NCBI GenBank assembly: GCA_023362775.1
Contig: JALMGJ010000061.1
Location: forward strand, 2,304,001-2,368,000
Source: Charina bottae
Lineage: Eukaryota; Chordata; Lepidosauria; Squamata; Charinaidae
Direction of reading: 5' to 3'
DNA length: 64,000 nt
Shown in pieces: positions 1-12,200 of this stretch. Both the position numbers and the translations under genes were made by a program. How positions within the stretch are numbered: position 1 is the stretch's first letter; the number at the start of each line of letters is the position of its first letter. The notes under the pieces were generated by a model. That model was not told the DNA's origin, did not search any database, and saw only the letters and a program-made list of their open reading frames with translations.

Positions 1-722
1 GTCACTTCCTTCTTTCTCCTGCCTTTGTTTGGAGGCTGGAAAGAGGGTGGGGGAGATGGGCAGCTGGCACGAAAAGCACCCTTGGCAGAGGGTGCCCCGA
101 TTTGGAAGCACGATGGCCCAGGATTCGGCCAATTTAAGGAGGAGGTTAGCTGTGGTCCTCTTTCATGGGCTTTAGGGGTGACTGTTGGAGAAATCTTTCT
201 GCAAAGTCTGGTGCAAAGTGTTTGTGTGTCCAGAGGAATCTGGTTCCTCCAAGGATCCTGTTCTATGGAGGGGCAAGCAAGGTGGTGTCTTCCAGGTGTT
301 TCAAAATATCATTCCCTCAGTCTTTTCCCACCACATAGGCCTGATGGAGATTGAAGGTCAATCTCATGGACTCATAGACTCCAGGGGAGCTACACCTGTG
401 TAGGATGGTTGTAGCAGGAAGTTTCTAAGGTTCCAGGTGCAAGGAAAACTGTGCCGTGCTGCTGGCACGCTGCCCTTGCTAAGCCTCAGAGCAAATTAAT
501 ATTTACCTTTTCCCTGCTATCTTGGTAGCCTGCCTCAACAAAGATGCCAAACAGCAAACATGACACAATCCATACTCTACGTAACCTTTATCCTCTGGAC
601 GCCCTAGAATCACCCTAACTCCATACAAGACACTTAAGCTGGTTACCGAATTGACCTGGTGTTTGGTACACACAGTATGTTGAAGTATAAACTAGCTGTG
701 GCTTACACACACACTGAGCCAC

Positions 723-759
<37 letters not shown>
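723..759. repeat. (ATC)n trinucleotide microsatellite
   Basis: About 12 uninterrupted ATC/TCA units are read directly. A smaller AAT/AAC-rich run follows at about 838-857. Confidence 0.95.
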
Positions 760-762
<3 letters not shown>

Positions 763-2123
763 GGTTCGTGGGAAGAACTCCATGCGAATGAAGGCCAACA
801 CCAGCTAAAGAATTAGCAGCTGTGATTTCGCATTGTGAATAATAATAATAACAACAACCAAGTCAAACAAAGCAAGTAGGCTTGTATGCAACCCAATTAA
901 ATGTGTGGCATGATCGTAGAGGGCCTGTTTAAGCTTGTATGGATCAAATGTGAAGCTGAGGCATCTTCAAAGTCACAGGATATGATCGGAGCTCATGGAA
1001 TATTTCCATCCCGCTGGTTGACCTCCTTTCTGTCTTCTACCCATCCTTCCAGAAAAGAGTGTTGTCGGATGAGAGCATCTGAGATGATCCCTAGTCCCCA
1101 CAAAACATTGACAGCTGCCTCCAGAGAACCAGAAAAACCTTCAGGCTGTCCTCCTCCCCCTCGGTCTTCTGAACACGCTTTGGTTTGGTCCAAGGAGCCA
1201 ACTCTCTCGGCCTCCAAGACCTGGTTGACTCCCACCATAATGTTGTGAGATGCTGTGGTGTAAAGTGAGGATGTAGCAGAAAGGCGTTTGCCACAATCAT
1301 ATTGTCGGTCGAGTAACAAAGGTTGGGAGTTGGGAAGGAACCTCCCTCTAGTAGAAAATTAGCCCAGCAAGGAACAGATGATTTAGGACACCTTCAATAG
1401 GTTTTCCATTGGGGGAGATTTTTTACACAGTGGGGTGTTTGAAAGGGCCTACAACGTGGTGCAGAGCCCTCCCCAATAAAATTCCTACTTTGAGGCCAGA
1501 GAGTTTCATTAAGGAAGCTGCATGGGAAAGGACCTGTGTTTTCTCCAATCCCCCAGCTCTGCTAAAAGTGCTCTTCCGTGCTTTGCACAATTAGCAGCTT
1601 CCGTGTGCAAGTGACGGAACGCCAGGAATGTTGGCGGATGGTTACGAGGGTGTGTCGCCCTCCCACTTGCTGGGTTGGGTCAGCTGTGTTCCACCTGGCC
1701 TGCTTTACGTCAGCCCAGCACAGCTGCCTTCGAAACTACACAACTTGCTGGAACATCTGCTGTGCGTCACCCCGGTATTCCAAGGATGTTTTCACTCCTG
1801 TGGCTGCACTCCTTCAGGTTTCTTAGCTGTCCAAGTCCATGAGGGTTTCTGGGAGTTGTAGTCTTGTAAAGATATCCAGGGGCGGGGAGTTTCCCAGCAT
1901 GGGAAGAAAATCATAATTCCTGAGATGCCGTATATTCGTTTATGAATTTTAATGTGCACTTAAAAGCTCTTCTGAAAAGGGGTGTTATCTTCCTCCTCCA
2001 ATGGTGACACTACAGTAATTGGAAGTTTTACTAATGCAGAAATGGGAACAGGCTGGTACATCTGGACCCCGAATGCTAACACGCCTGGAAACTGCCATTT
2101 CAGGAAAGATTGAACACCTGGGT

Positions 2124-2258
2124 CAGTGTTTCTCAACCTTGGCAACTTTAAGGCGGGTGGACTTCAACTCCCAGAATTCCCCAGCCAGCTTGGCTGGCTG
2201 GGGAATTCTGGGAGTTGAAGTCCACCCGCCTTAAAGTTGCCAAGGTTGAGAAACACTG
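2124..2258. mobile_element. Palindromic hAT-type MITE, copy 1
   Basis: This 135-bp unit is almost a perfect inverted repeat. It opens CAGTGTTTCTCAACC and closes with the reverse complement, and the two arms meet at a CAGCCAGCTTGGCTGGCTG centre. CAG...CTG ends with a TTTCTCAACC core are typical of non-autonomous hAT (Charlie-like) elements. No clear 8-bp target duplication remains. Confidence 0.85.
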
Positions 2259-3092
2259 ATCTAAACACTTCTGGCTGACAGTTCTCTATGCTTGGCATTG
2301 ACCCTCTCTTGCTTTCCATCTTAACAATCAGACGTTACAGCTAATGGTTATTTATGGATTAGTTCTCATCGCTTGATGCAGCATCTCCCTTGTTCTTCCT
2401 GGATCCCTCATGTGGCATCCCTGGTCAGAGATCCCAGAGCCAGTGTGCATCCGTGGCACACAAAATCCTATTATTTCCAAAAACAAGCAGGAAAAAAAAT
2501 GCACGCCATCCAAGATGTCTAAGAGCCAAGGGTCAACGTGTTGCCTTCTCTCCTTCGCATCTGATGAGCTGGCAGCCTTGCAAGGAAACCGTTTTTGAAC
2601 TCAGCGAGAAATTCTCATTAAGAATTTAGTGCCTGTGTCCGATGGGGGAGTGAGAGCAAACACACCGTGCTAAATTTATCATGTTGAGCAGGAAGTGGTG
2701 GTGCACTCCCCCCCTCCGTCAGAGTCCTTTTTAAGTGACGGGACCAGCAGATCCAAAGCAGAACAACTTGGTCCTTCATGGGACAGTCGGAGCTCTTTCC
2801 ACAACCGGGCAAACGCCTTTTCTGTTTTGTCTTGCACGCTGACCTGGATCCGTGTTTTTTCCTGTGAGCTGCTGAGTTTATTAGAAAGAGGCTCTTCGGT
2901 GCCTCAGTCACTGTTGTGCAACGAGGCAAGCCAAGTTCCCCTTTTCCTGCATCACGGAGGAGAAAACTCCCCTGTGTTGATTTTACTAATACGCAAGCTT
3001 CTTGCAAAGTTTTAGGGTGAAATACAAATTGCATTAAACATCAAAGATCTAAAACGAGGAGGAGCCGCTGCAAACAAAGTTAGGGGTTAGCG

Positions 3093-3218
3093 CAATGTTT
3101 CTCAACCTTGGCCACTTTAAGATGGGTGGACTTCATCTCCCAGAATTCCCCAGCCAGCATGGCTGGCTGGGGAATTCTGGGAGTTGAAGTCCACCCATCT
3201 TAAGGTTGAGAAAGACTG
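3093..3218. mobile_element. Palindromic hAT-type MITE, copy 2 (diverged)
   Basis: This is the same foldback family as 2124-2258. The central GCCAGCATGGCTGGC palindrome and both GACTTCA arms are present. The right arm lacks about 10 bases next to its TTGAGAAA end, so the hairpin is asymmetric. The terminal bases are mutated (CAATG and AGACTG), which suggests an older copy. Confidence 0.82.
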
Positions 3219-3357
3219 GGTTAGTGGGCTTCAAGACCTCCCTCTGCTTTTGAAGCTTGCTGTGAGCCTTGGGGAGAGCCATTCCCGCTCAGCCCAGCCT
3301 ACCTTGCAAGGTGGTGGTGATGAAACGGGAGACGGGAATACTTTTTTCTCTTGCCTT

Positions 3358-3428
3358 TCTAAGAACACGTCGATCGATTTTGTGCCATCAAGTCGCGTTT
3401 GACTCCCAGCGACCACACAGAGAGAGAG
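3358..3428. repeat. Possible SINE-like fragment
   Basis: The motif GTGCCATCAAGTCGCGTTTG followed by GACTCCCAGCGACCACA resembles a dispersed amniote short interspersed element that I recall but cannot name with certainty. A short AG run follows at about 3418-3430. No ends or target duplication can be defined. Confidence 0.35.
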
Positions 3429-3504
3429 AGTTTCTCCATGAAGGACACCCTGAAATAGGGTGTTTTGGGAGTTGGGGTTGGGGTCCTGGAGGCAATTGCT
3501 CCCT

Positions 3505-3530
3505 CCCACCCCCACCCCCACCCCCACCCC
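3505..3530. repeat. (CCCCCA)n run, G-quadruplex-prone on the minus strand
   Basis: Consecutive CCCCCA units give the minus strand at least four G tracts of 4-5 bases separated by single T bases. This is the arrangement expected of an intramolecular G-quadruplex. Any role in this intron is unknown. Confidence 0.85.
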
Positions 3531-3998
3531 ACGCCTGCTGGAAAGAAACCAGTAGATCCCCCAGGAGTCCCACCCTTGCAAAGAAAGATATCTCCCTGCA
3601 GGTGGGAAGCCTACTTTTTCAGGTTTCTTGAGCATGCGAAGAAAGCTGTTCGGTGGTGAGTTTTTCCCGAGGGAAGCTGGAGCAGAGGTTTCCCCCTTCC
3701 CCTCCTCTCAGCGCCCTCCCCACTTAAATGCTTTCCGTCCTGCCTTTCAAGGCACAATGGTTTCCCCAGCAGGCGTACAAAGAAGCCGGATGGGAGGGGA
3801 GAGGAAAAATCCCAGGAGGGGGGTCATTCTTGGTGGACCAAACCTGGCAAGAAAATCCAGGCACGTCTTTCCTTGCTGCAGCTCCTGGTGGCAGTGTTTG
3901 TTTTGGCCAAGGGTCCCTCTCTGGTCCAAGTGGGAGCATGGAAGGAGAGGGAGGACCCTTTGCTGGCTGAGAAGGAGCCAAACGGGGGCACTGCGGGG

Positions 3999-4133
3999 CA
4001 GTGTTTCTCAACCGTGGCAAGTTTAAGACGGGTGGACTTCAACTCCCAGAATCCCCCAGCCAGCCTTGCTGGCTGGGGGATTCTGGGAGTTGAAGTCCAC
4101 CCGTCTTAAACTTGCCACGGTTGAGAAACACTG
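3999..4133. mobile_element. Palindromic hAT-type MITE, copy 3
   Basis: This 135-bp foldback element runs from CAGTGTTTCTCAACC to GGTTGAGAAACACTG, with arms almost perfectly complementary. The flanks CTGCGGGG (left) and CTGTAGGG (right) agree at 6 of 8 positions, as expected for a decayed 8-bp hAT target duplication. Confidence 0.87.
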
Positions 4134-4439
4134 CTGTAGGGTCTCCTAAGAGCCTCCCATCCCTGCACGATGGGACTTCCCTTCCCTTTTCCAGTCCAGC
4201 CCCAGATCCCCTCGGCTTCCTTTGTTATTTCAGAAGACAGTGATCTGCACAAGGCAGGGTCCTTTCTCAAGTCTAACTGTCACAGGAATAGCAACTAGAA
4301 AAGTTAAAAAAAAAAACTACTGGAGGAAAAAGATTATTTGGGAAGCTACGGGGTTTTCCCCCATAAGCTGCAAGGTGTGAATAAGGCATTGCGTCCCACA
4401 TGGAGCCAAGTGTTCCCTTTGTGGTGACAGGCACAGCTC

Positions 4440-4760
4440 TATCAGCGGGTGCCAGAAACGAATCCTGGGATTCGCGGGTTGGGGGTTTTGCTGCTGGCCC
4501 AGAAAGGCCTTGCGGGCCGTCCTGCAGTTCCTCCGTTCAGCTGGAAGCCGAGCTCTTCGCATCTCAATGAACGGACCCGACAATGGACCTCTGTGCGAAA
4601 CGAGGTCAGGCTTCCTCCTTGCCAAGCAAGGCCCGTCCGCGGTGGAGCACCCGCAGAAGGCGGCGACGGTTCTAGCCAACGTTCGGTTCGGCCGAATAAC
4701 ATGGGCAGGTCGCGCTGCACGTGTGAACGCCTGCCTCCAGGACTATCCCGTCCTTTTGGA
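4440..4760. promoter_or_regulatory. CpG-dense patch in HIP1R intron 1 / upstream region
   Basis: CpG dinucleotides are much commoner here than in the flanks, including clusters such as GGCGGCGACGG, AACGTTCGGTTCGGCCG and GGTCGCGCTGCACGTG. It could be a small CpG island with an alternative promoter or enhancer, or simply old GC-rich intronic DNA. No coding exon with HIP1R character sits in or next to it. Confidence 0.35.
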
Positions 4761-5011
4761 AATACACGATTTCCTTTTGTCTGTCTTCAACCAGTTGCCC
4801 AACTTTCTCGTTCCGTGATGGGGCAGGTGGACTTCCGCATCCACCGCTTGAATCTTTTGAATCCTTACCGGATTCAGCCCGCTTTAAGGCAGCCCCAACA
4901 TGCTGCCTTCCCAAGGCCTAGAGCATCAATGCTCCTGATTCCCAGCCCTTCAAAAGCATAGGCTGCATTGGAGAAGGGGGAGTAAATTCTGGATAGGACC
5001 TTTTTTGCACT

Positions 5012-5070
5012 GGGGGGTTCTGGGAGTTGAAGTCCACATATCTTAAAGTTGTCGAGGTTGAGAAACACTG
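5012..5070 (-). mobile_element. Half copy of the palindromic hAT MITE
   Basis: Only one arm is present, from TTCTGGGAGTTGAAGTCCAC to GGTTGAGAAACACTG. The other arm and the centre are missing, which suggests a truncated insertion or deletion of one hairpin arm. Confidence 0.7.
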
Positions 5071-6255
5071 ATCTAGAATTACAGACAGGCTTGCTGGAGA
5101 GTAAACCCCACTGCATACAGACTGTCTCCATCCAAATAAAGATGCATTAGTTTGCATTGCAAATTTGTGATTTGGGAACAAACACACCCGTATGTAGTTG
5201 GGAAGGGCATTCTGGTATTGAGAGAAGCATTTTCACTCCTGATCATCACTTTATGGCTGTTTTTTTTTTAAATGCTTGCATCCAATAGTTGATTCCATGA
5301 GACCTGGACCAGAAATGTTTTCTTAACAATCAAGAGGTCTAGAAACTTGAAAAACTTTTCATGAGGCAAGCAGCATAGAAATCTATCACACGTATACCAA
5401 CACATCCGTGAGCGTGAAGAAATTAATGTAGTTAAACTAAATTAAATTTCTCCTTCCCTGATTCCAAGTAAAACAAAGCAGTTGAGGCTTCTTTTCATTT
5501 CATACATTGTAAAGACTGGGACAAGTTTTTATTTTTTTGCCATATGAAGGATTTTATTATTTTACTGCAATCTTCCCTGTCATACCTTATCTCCTGTGGG
5601 GGTTCAGGGTAATTTAAACAGAGGGTTGGGGGAGATTTTGTTTCAAAAGATGGTTTTTTCCCCTAGAATGCTGCCGATCTGCTCACAAGGAATATAGAAT
5701 TGGGAACCTTGAGCCAAGGGTTGAAGATATTCTTTTTATCTCTCCCCCGGCATTCAAGTAGAGAAGCGGAAGTTAAGCTTGAGGTTTTGGTGTGTGTGTT
5801 TTTCACTTTCTTTTTCTTTCCAAAAGTATTATCAGAAAGCTCCTTCCATCCAGGTGATTTGTAGGGTAAAGTCCAAAGGCATCCCTGTGCCTTTATTATT
5901 TTTTTTCTCCTCCCCCACCCAGGTCAGCCTTTCCATTCTGCCCTCTGGCTTAAAACATTGCCTAGAGACGTTGCATTGGGCACACACGTGATCACGTTTT
6001 TGGGGTGGGGTAGGGTATGGCAGAATGCCACCGTTGACGTGGGATTTGTGGAGAGATTGCAGAGCGTGCTGGCTGGGGGTGATGGGTCTTGTAGCCCAGG
6101 CATAGCTGGCGGGCGCCGGCTTGGAGAAAGCCTCCGTTGGCATACACCAACGGAGTATGCCATGAACATTAAAGACCGCAGAGGGCTGTATAGCAGGGAA
6201 TCCCACATTTGCACCTCTGCCGCCTTTCAGTGACTGTCTCGTTTTTTCCTTGCAG

Positions 6256-9200
6256 GCTGTAAGCATCAGCAAAGCCATCAACACACTGGAAGCACCGGTG
6301 AAAGAGAAGCACGCTCGGAGTATCCTTCCACCCGGTCTTCCTGGAGGCTCCAGTTTTTCATTAGCTGGTATTGGGAAGGAGCCTCTGGTGGCAGTTTGCA
6401 AAGTAAAATAAAGACAAGGTTACAACCTCTAGGAGTCTACAGTTTCAACTTATACCAGGAAATGAAAACAGGGTCACCATCCATTCTCTCCCTGCATAAT
6501 ATATCATTCACCTCCCCTTATAACCAGACACCATTTGCTTTTGGGTTTCCTTCATCTTTACATCACTTAATTGGCAGGCATGGGATAAACAGAGACTGCA
6601 GGTGTAAGGTCAACTGTATAGCATGTTCTGAAGAAAAAAACTCAAGATGGAGTTTTGGTGCCAACAAAATTTCCTGAGAAGATAGCATTTCCTCACCCAT
6701 TTAACCGAAACTCTTTCTGGGATCCTTTCCGATTGCCGATCATAGCAAAACGAGGACCATGGGTCCCATGTTTAATATGAACCTTAACTTGTGTGAAGGA
6801 ATTATTCTAGGGACGCATCATGAGAAAGGTGCATTTACTTTTTGGTCATATGCGATTGGTCTCCCCCTGCCCAGCAGCGCCATCCTGAGCTGGAAGTTCT
6901 GCCACGTTCTCCACAAGGTCCTCCGAGACGGTCATCCAAATGTAAGTTCCTTGATCACCTTCCTTTTAGCTAGTAGACGAGACTCTCAGCAAGGAGGGCA
7001 CACGTCCGCCTGGTTGTGTTGAGCTGTTCTTTTCAACAGATGGTGTGCCAGGTGGCGTTCTCTAACAAATACTTCAGTGGGCTCCTTCCCAAGTCGGCTG
7101 CATGAAAAAAAGAAAGAGTGTTTTGCAATCTCTGAATTAACATTTCCCCAACCTGGTATATTTCAGACGGGTTAGTTTACAACTCTCCATAACTTCCAGT
7201 CACGTGGAGGGCATAGTTCAGTCCATCGAGAAGGTGCCACATTGAGGAAAGATGTTCTTTTGTGTTCGTTTATTTATCTCAGAAATACGGAGCCCATTTT
7301 TCCTTACCAAAAAAAGGGAATTGCTTAAATTGACTTGTCAAAGATAAGTTATAAGCAATACAAGCATTGCATCTTAATTTGTATCCAAGACTGAACGTTG
7401 CACGCTTGGAGCTACCCAAATGTTGGGCTGCCTATGCCAACCTTGCGTTGCCTTTTCTTTCGGGCACTCTGAGATAGCATGGTTTGCATTTCTGAGATGT
7501 CCAATTCTGTGTTCTCCAAGTTTTTTTTTTACGTCCTGTTGATTCCTCCAGGTTCTTCAGGACTGCCAGCGGTATCGAAGTAACATCCGAGAAACTGGAG
7601 ACCTTTGGGTGAGCTTCAGAACCTTCAGAGGTTAAATCAGTTTAGAAGACTTAAGTTCAGACCTTTGCCAGAATATAGAGCAGCCTTTCTCAACCTTTTG
7701 ACCCTGGAGGAACCCTGGAAATATTTTTCAGACCTCGGGGAACCCCTGCACATTCAGGCTCAAATATAGGCCAGAAGTTACACAATTATTCTATTTGTTT
7801 CATGGGTAGGCCTGTCTATATGCATTAAGAGTGTTCTTCAACTAAAAATGAGGAATGAAACTTACCTCTTTAATGTGAAGTTGCCCGAATTTGAAATAAT
7901 TTTTAAAATCAATCGTGATCTCCCAGGGAACCCCTAGTGACCTCTCGCGGAACCCGAGGGTGCCACGGAACCCTGGTTGAGAAACCCTGATATAGAGCAA
8001 AGCTAGAGGGTCCTGGTCAGTCTGGGGTAGGGGAACAAAGAGAGGAATTCCTGTTCCTTCAGTGCAGACAGGGAGGAGGCAGCCGAGGCACCCCGGAGAA
8101 ACAAATTTCACCCCTCCAAACATGTTTTTGATTTTTGGAACCAGATGCTTTCATTGTTTTCCTTTTCCAGGGCCATCTACATGATCGTTATGGCCAGCTT
8201 GTGAATATCTATACCAAACTTTTGCTCACCAAAATCTCCTTCCACGTAAAGGTAACTCTCTTCCGAGCGATCCTGTTCTCACCGTAAAGTTGGACTGAGT
8301 TTTGCAGGGCGGGCTAAGGCACGTGAGATACAGCGCTCTCTTTTTAAGGATGGCACCCGTGGATGGGCTTGGTTAGTTAACCTGGTCGTTACGTCTGAAA
8401 AGTTACAACCTGTTTGGACGTGATGGCGGAACGTTTTTTGCTTGCTCCAGCCAAGCAGAGAAGGATTGGTCATCAGCTACAGTGGAGATGTTGGGGCTGC
8501 AGATCTTTAAAAGGTGCCTTAGTTGGTTGTGGATAGTATTTCATCGGTCTTGCCTTTAAGCGGACGCTCTGTTAGACTGCAGGTTGGAAAAACATGGAAT
8601 CTTGAGCTTAAACCCAAGCCTGCTTCTACCAATTGGTGAAGGTCCAAGGGAGATGCACCCATCAGTTGGAAAGTTTGGTCCACGCAGCTAAAACTATCTA
8701 CTGCATGTTTTGAATCCTCAGCATCTGGTTGGGGATTATAGTCCAAATTGGCTGAGGTCAGCCAGTTGCCCTACCGTTAGTCTCATTGTAGTCCAAGATC
8801 CTTTCTTGGCAGATGGCAGTCTGATGTGAACCTGCCATGTTGATGTTCCCTTGTGGGGAGATGGAGCGGTATACAAATTGAAGCATAAATAAATAAATAA
8901 ATAAATGTGGGCACGAAGGGGAGAGTGTAGCCAGCCCCTTTTCGATGAATCCCACAAGGTTTGCGAAGAGCAGGGTTCTCCCCGATGACAACTGCTAATT
9001 CTCCCTGCTTTTACCCCCAAAGCATCCTGAATTCCCTCCTGGGCTTGAAGTTACCGACGAGGTGCTAGAAAAGGCTGCCGGAACAGATGTGAATAACATG
9101 TAAGTGCTTCTCCCAACCCTCGGGTTACTTGAAAATGTTTAGAAACTCTTAATGTCTGCCTTTCTCCCTGGTGCAAACGTAGCGTCCCAGGAGCGAAACG

Positions 9201-12200
9201 GATGAGAGCCGCAGTAGATCCTTGGCTGCGTAGCTCTAATAGTAACCTCTCCTTCTAGATCAGGATTCCGATCCCTGGGAAACAGTTTTATATTTTGCTT
9301 TTGGGATTAAACGTTGGGTTGGATTGGCGCTTGCCCTAAATAAAAACCACTGTGCAGGTTTGGTTGGCTCCCAGGATGCTCAGATGGTTGAATTACGTTG
9401 TGTCCTGACCTTGTATGCTCCCTTTGACCTGTCTGGAATGAGACATGGGCCCAAACATCGTGAGCAGCGTGGCATTGCTAGCTGGTAACCTAGATTATTC
9501 AACAAAACCAGGGTAACCACATGCTGTGGACAAGGGAGGACTTTTGGCCAGTCACCTTCCAAGGGATCCGGTTGCTCCGTGGGACCACGTGTGGGGAAGC
9601 CCCCGTTTACTAAGACGGCAGTGGGCCTCCCCAATCCAAGACGTGTTTGTCTCTCTTTTTTTCCTCCTCAGCTACATGGGAAGCGGAGCATAACAATGAT
9701 GGCTTGTTTGCAGCAAGCCAGTCTCAATCCACATTAGGTTTGTTTCAACAAAGTTACGACGACCCACAGTTTAGGGACTTGGATGATTGGGTAAACCGTG
9801 GTTAATCTAAAATGTAGGTTTTGAGTTCCTTGCAGGCAAGAAAGAGGGGAAGGGGTTTGCTAGGGGTGGGAGAGAGGCCAAATCCTTTCCTATCATAGCG
9901 CTGTTTCAGTGTAGCCTGGATTGGGTCCAGCAAAGGAATGTTTGCATTTACGGAAAGCTTGATGATGACAGTAAAAAACATTCCTTGCTAATCCCCCAAT
10001 TTCTTATCAGAGGCACGCAGCTTGACAGAGAAAGGGATCACTGATAAATAAACCCTGTGCTCTTTATTTAAAAATTCTCTGTAGCTTCCAGCTCACCGTT
10101 GAGATGTTTGACTACATGGATTGTGAACTCAGATTATCAGAATCAGGTAAACCGCCCTGAGCATTGATGCGCTCTCTCCTTTCATTTCCTTCTCCATGCC
10201 GTTTTTAAACGCAGGCCGAGACGTGTGCAGCATTGCCAAATTCTCCCTTGTTTTTGTGGGTTGAACAGCAGCTTTGTCTGCAGAAGTTGTTGGGCTGGGC
10301 TTTTCTTCACCATCTCCCCCTGCTTGGATCTGCAGATCTAAATCTACAACGTACAAAAAAAACGAGCTGGTGGTTTTCTGTTAAGGTGGCACCGCGTGGT
10401 TTTGCAACCTGATCCTTTTCCGGTTGTCATCATTTATCATCATGTTCTTTTGACCGTTCTGTAACCACCTTGGGACAACAGGTCCTCCAGAAGTCTTTTA
10501 TTAAACAAATAAAATACGTTGCACTAAAACCGACAGAGAGATGAGAGGTTGTGCAAGGGTGGTGCAATTTGCAACCTATATAAATCGTGCAGGTCGTCAG
10601 AATGAGGCATCTGCTTTTTAAAAAATCCCATGGGTGTCCCTGAGTTTTGCACCTCTGCCCACAAAAGCAACATCCTTTGGGAGAAATGCAACCTTGGTTC
10701 ACTTTAGCAAGCGCCTCCTGTCCGTTCTGCTCTTTGTGAGTTTCCTTTGCGCGGAGCATCAGATAACATGGACGGAGGCCCATCCCTGTTCCCTCTCAAT
10801 TGTCAAGTCCTGGGTTGTCACGTGACCTTGGTCTGGTCTCCCTGCAGGCACAGTAATGTATACTCCAAGTTAATGACAAACCTTTTATAACCTGGGCAAC
10901 GTCACGCTTGATCCGGCGCTGAGCAGCCTAAGCAAGCAAAGACGGTTTCTGTTCCCTTAGCGAGAGGGAAACTGTTCGGTGCTTGAACTGGCCAGGCCCT
11001 CTTCCATTACAGTCCTTTAACCCAGGATTTTAAACATGCAACAGTGGTGCAAGATTCAACCCCGCCCCATCTTCTGCCCAACAGCTGGTTCCGCAAATTC
11101 ATCAGGAAAGTCTCATCTGCTACATTGCGCCCCTCCCAGTTGGTGGTTGGGAAAATTCTGCCTCGGAAAATGGGGATATGTCTATTTTAACGGGTTTTGG
11201 GGGAACAGAAGGGATAGACTAAACCTGCAACATTATACAGGTTGCAAAATTTAGGCGCTTCCAGCGTTGAGGATTTGTACCTTACTCCAAGAAGTAAGAT
11301 TGATTGGCGGTTAAGGTGCGAGTGGGCATCCTTTGGCCCGCCCGATCTTGTCCAGATTTAATTCCTATTTGACTGCTGGTCAGTCTGGCAGTGGCTAATG
11401 GGGTTTGGAGTCCGACGCCCACTTTTTCTTTATTCCAGCAAAGCATCTGACTAACTTAGAGAGGTTCCTATGGAAAGAGACAGTGGGCTATGAATTATTT
11501 TATTTTATTTATTTTATTATTTTAATTTTAATTTTTTTTATTTTATTTTTTATTATTTTATTTATCATAGATGAAAAAAATGAGAAAGGGGCTCGGTTTA
11601 GTCACTCCTTTTCTGATAATTCATTTTCTTTTCAAACTCACCCAGAATTTCCACCGGGCTGAAGAGTAACTTTTTGCATTAAATTTGCTGCTGTTATTTC
11701 AGAATCCATACCTTTACCTGTAAATATCAGTATCGCTCCTGGCTTAATGTCCATAGAGGACCCTCTGTCTATAAGAACGCCATAAATTTATTTGGTTTCC
11801 GCTATAGCAGGGTTTCTCAACCTCAGCAAGTTTAAGATTGGTGGACTTCAACTCCCAGAATTCCCCAGCCATCTGGGAGTTGAGGTCCACCCATGCTGGC
11901 TGGGGAATTCTGGGAGTTGAAGTCCATGCAGCTTAAAGTCGCTGAGGTTGAGAAACCCTGCGCTATTTTTATTTATTCATTATTTATTAAACAAATTTAT
12001 ATGGCCGCCCAACTCACACACAGCGACTCCGGGCGGCTGACAGAATTAAAAAGAATTAAAATTAAGAATTAGAAGTATGACTTCTCGCCTTTCCTCCGCT
12101 TAGTCTTCAGGCAGCTCAACACCTCCATGGCCATCTCCCAGATGTTGGCCATTCAGTGCCGGTTGGCTCCGCTCATCCAGGTGATCCAAGATTGCAGCCA

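Larger units (their letters stand above)
1..6255. other. HIP1R intron 1 or upstream DNA, no coding exon recognised
   Basis: No stretch here encodes the expected HIP1R first exon, so it probably lies upstream of base 1 and this is part of intron 1. That is an inference, because the exon is not visible. Contents are an ATC microsatellite, three full palindromic MITEs and one half copy, a C-rich G-quadruplex-prone run at 3505-3530, and a CpG-dense patch around 4440-4760. The short open frames here have no recognisable protein signature. Confidence 0.6.

Noticed and set aside
901..1320. 115- and 108-codon overlapping frames on opposite strands
   Set aside because: The two translations are mutual shadows with no conserved motif, and there is no splice or promoter support.
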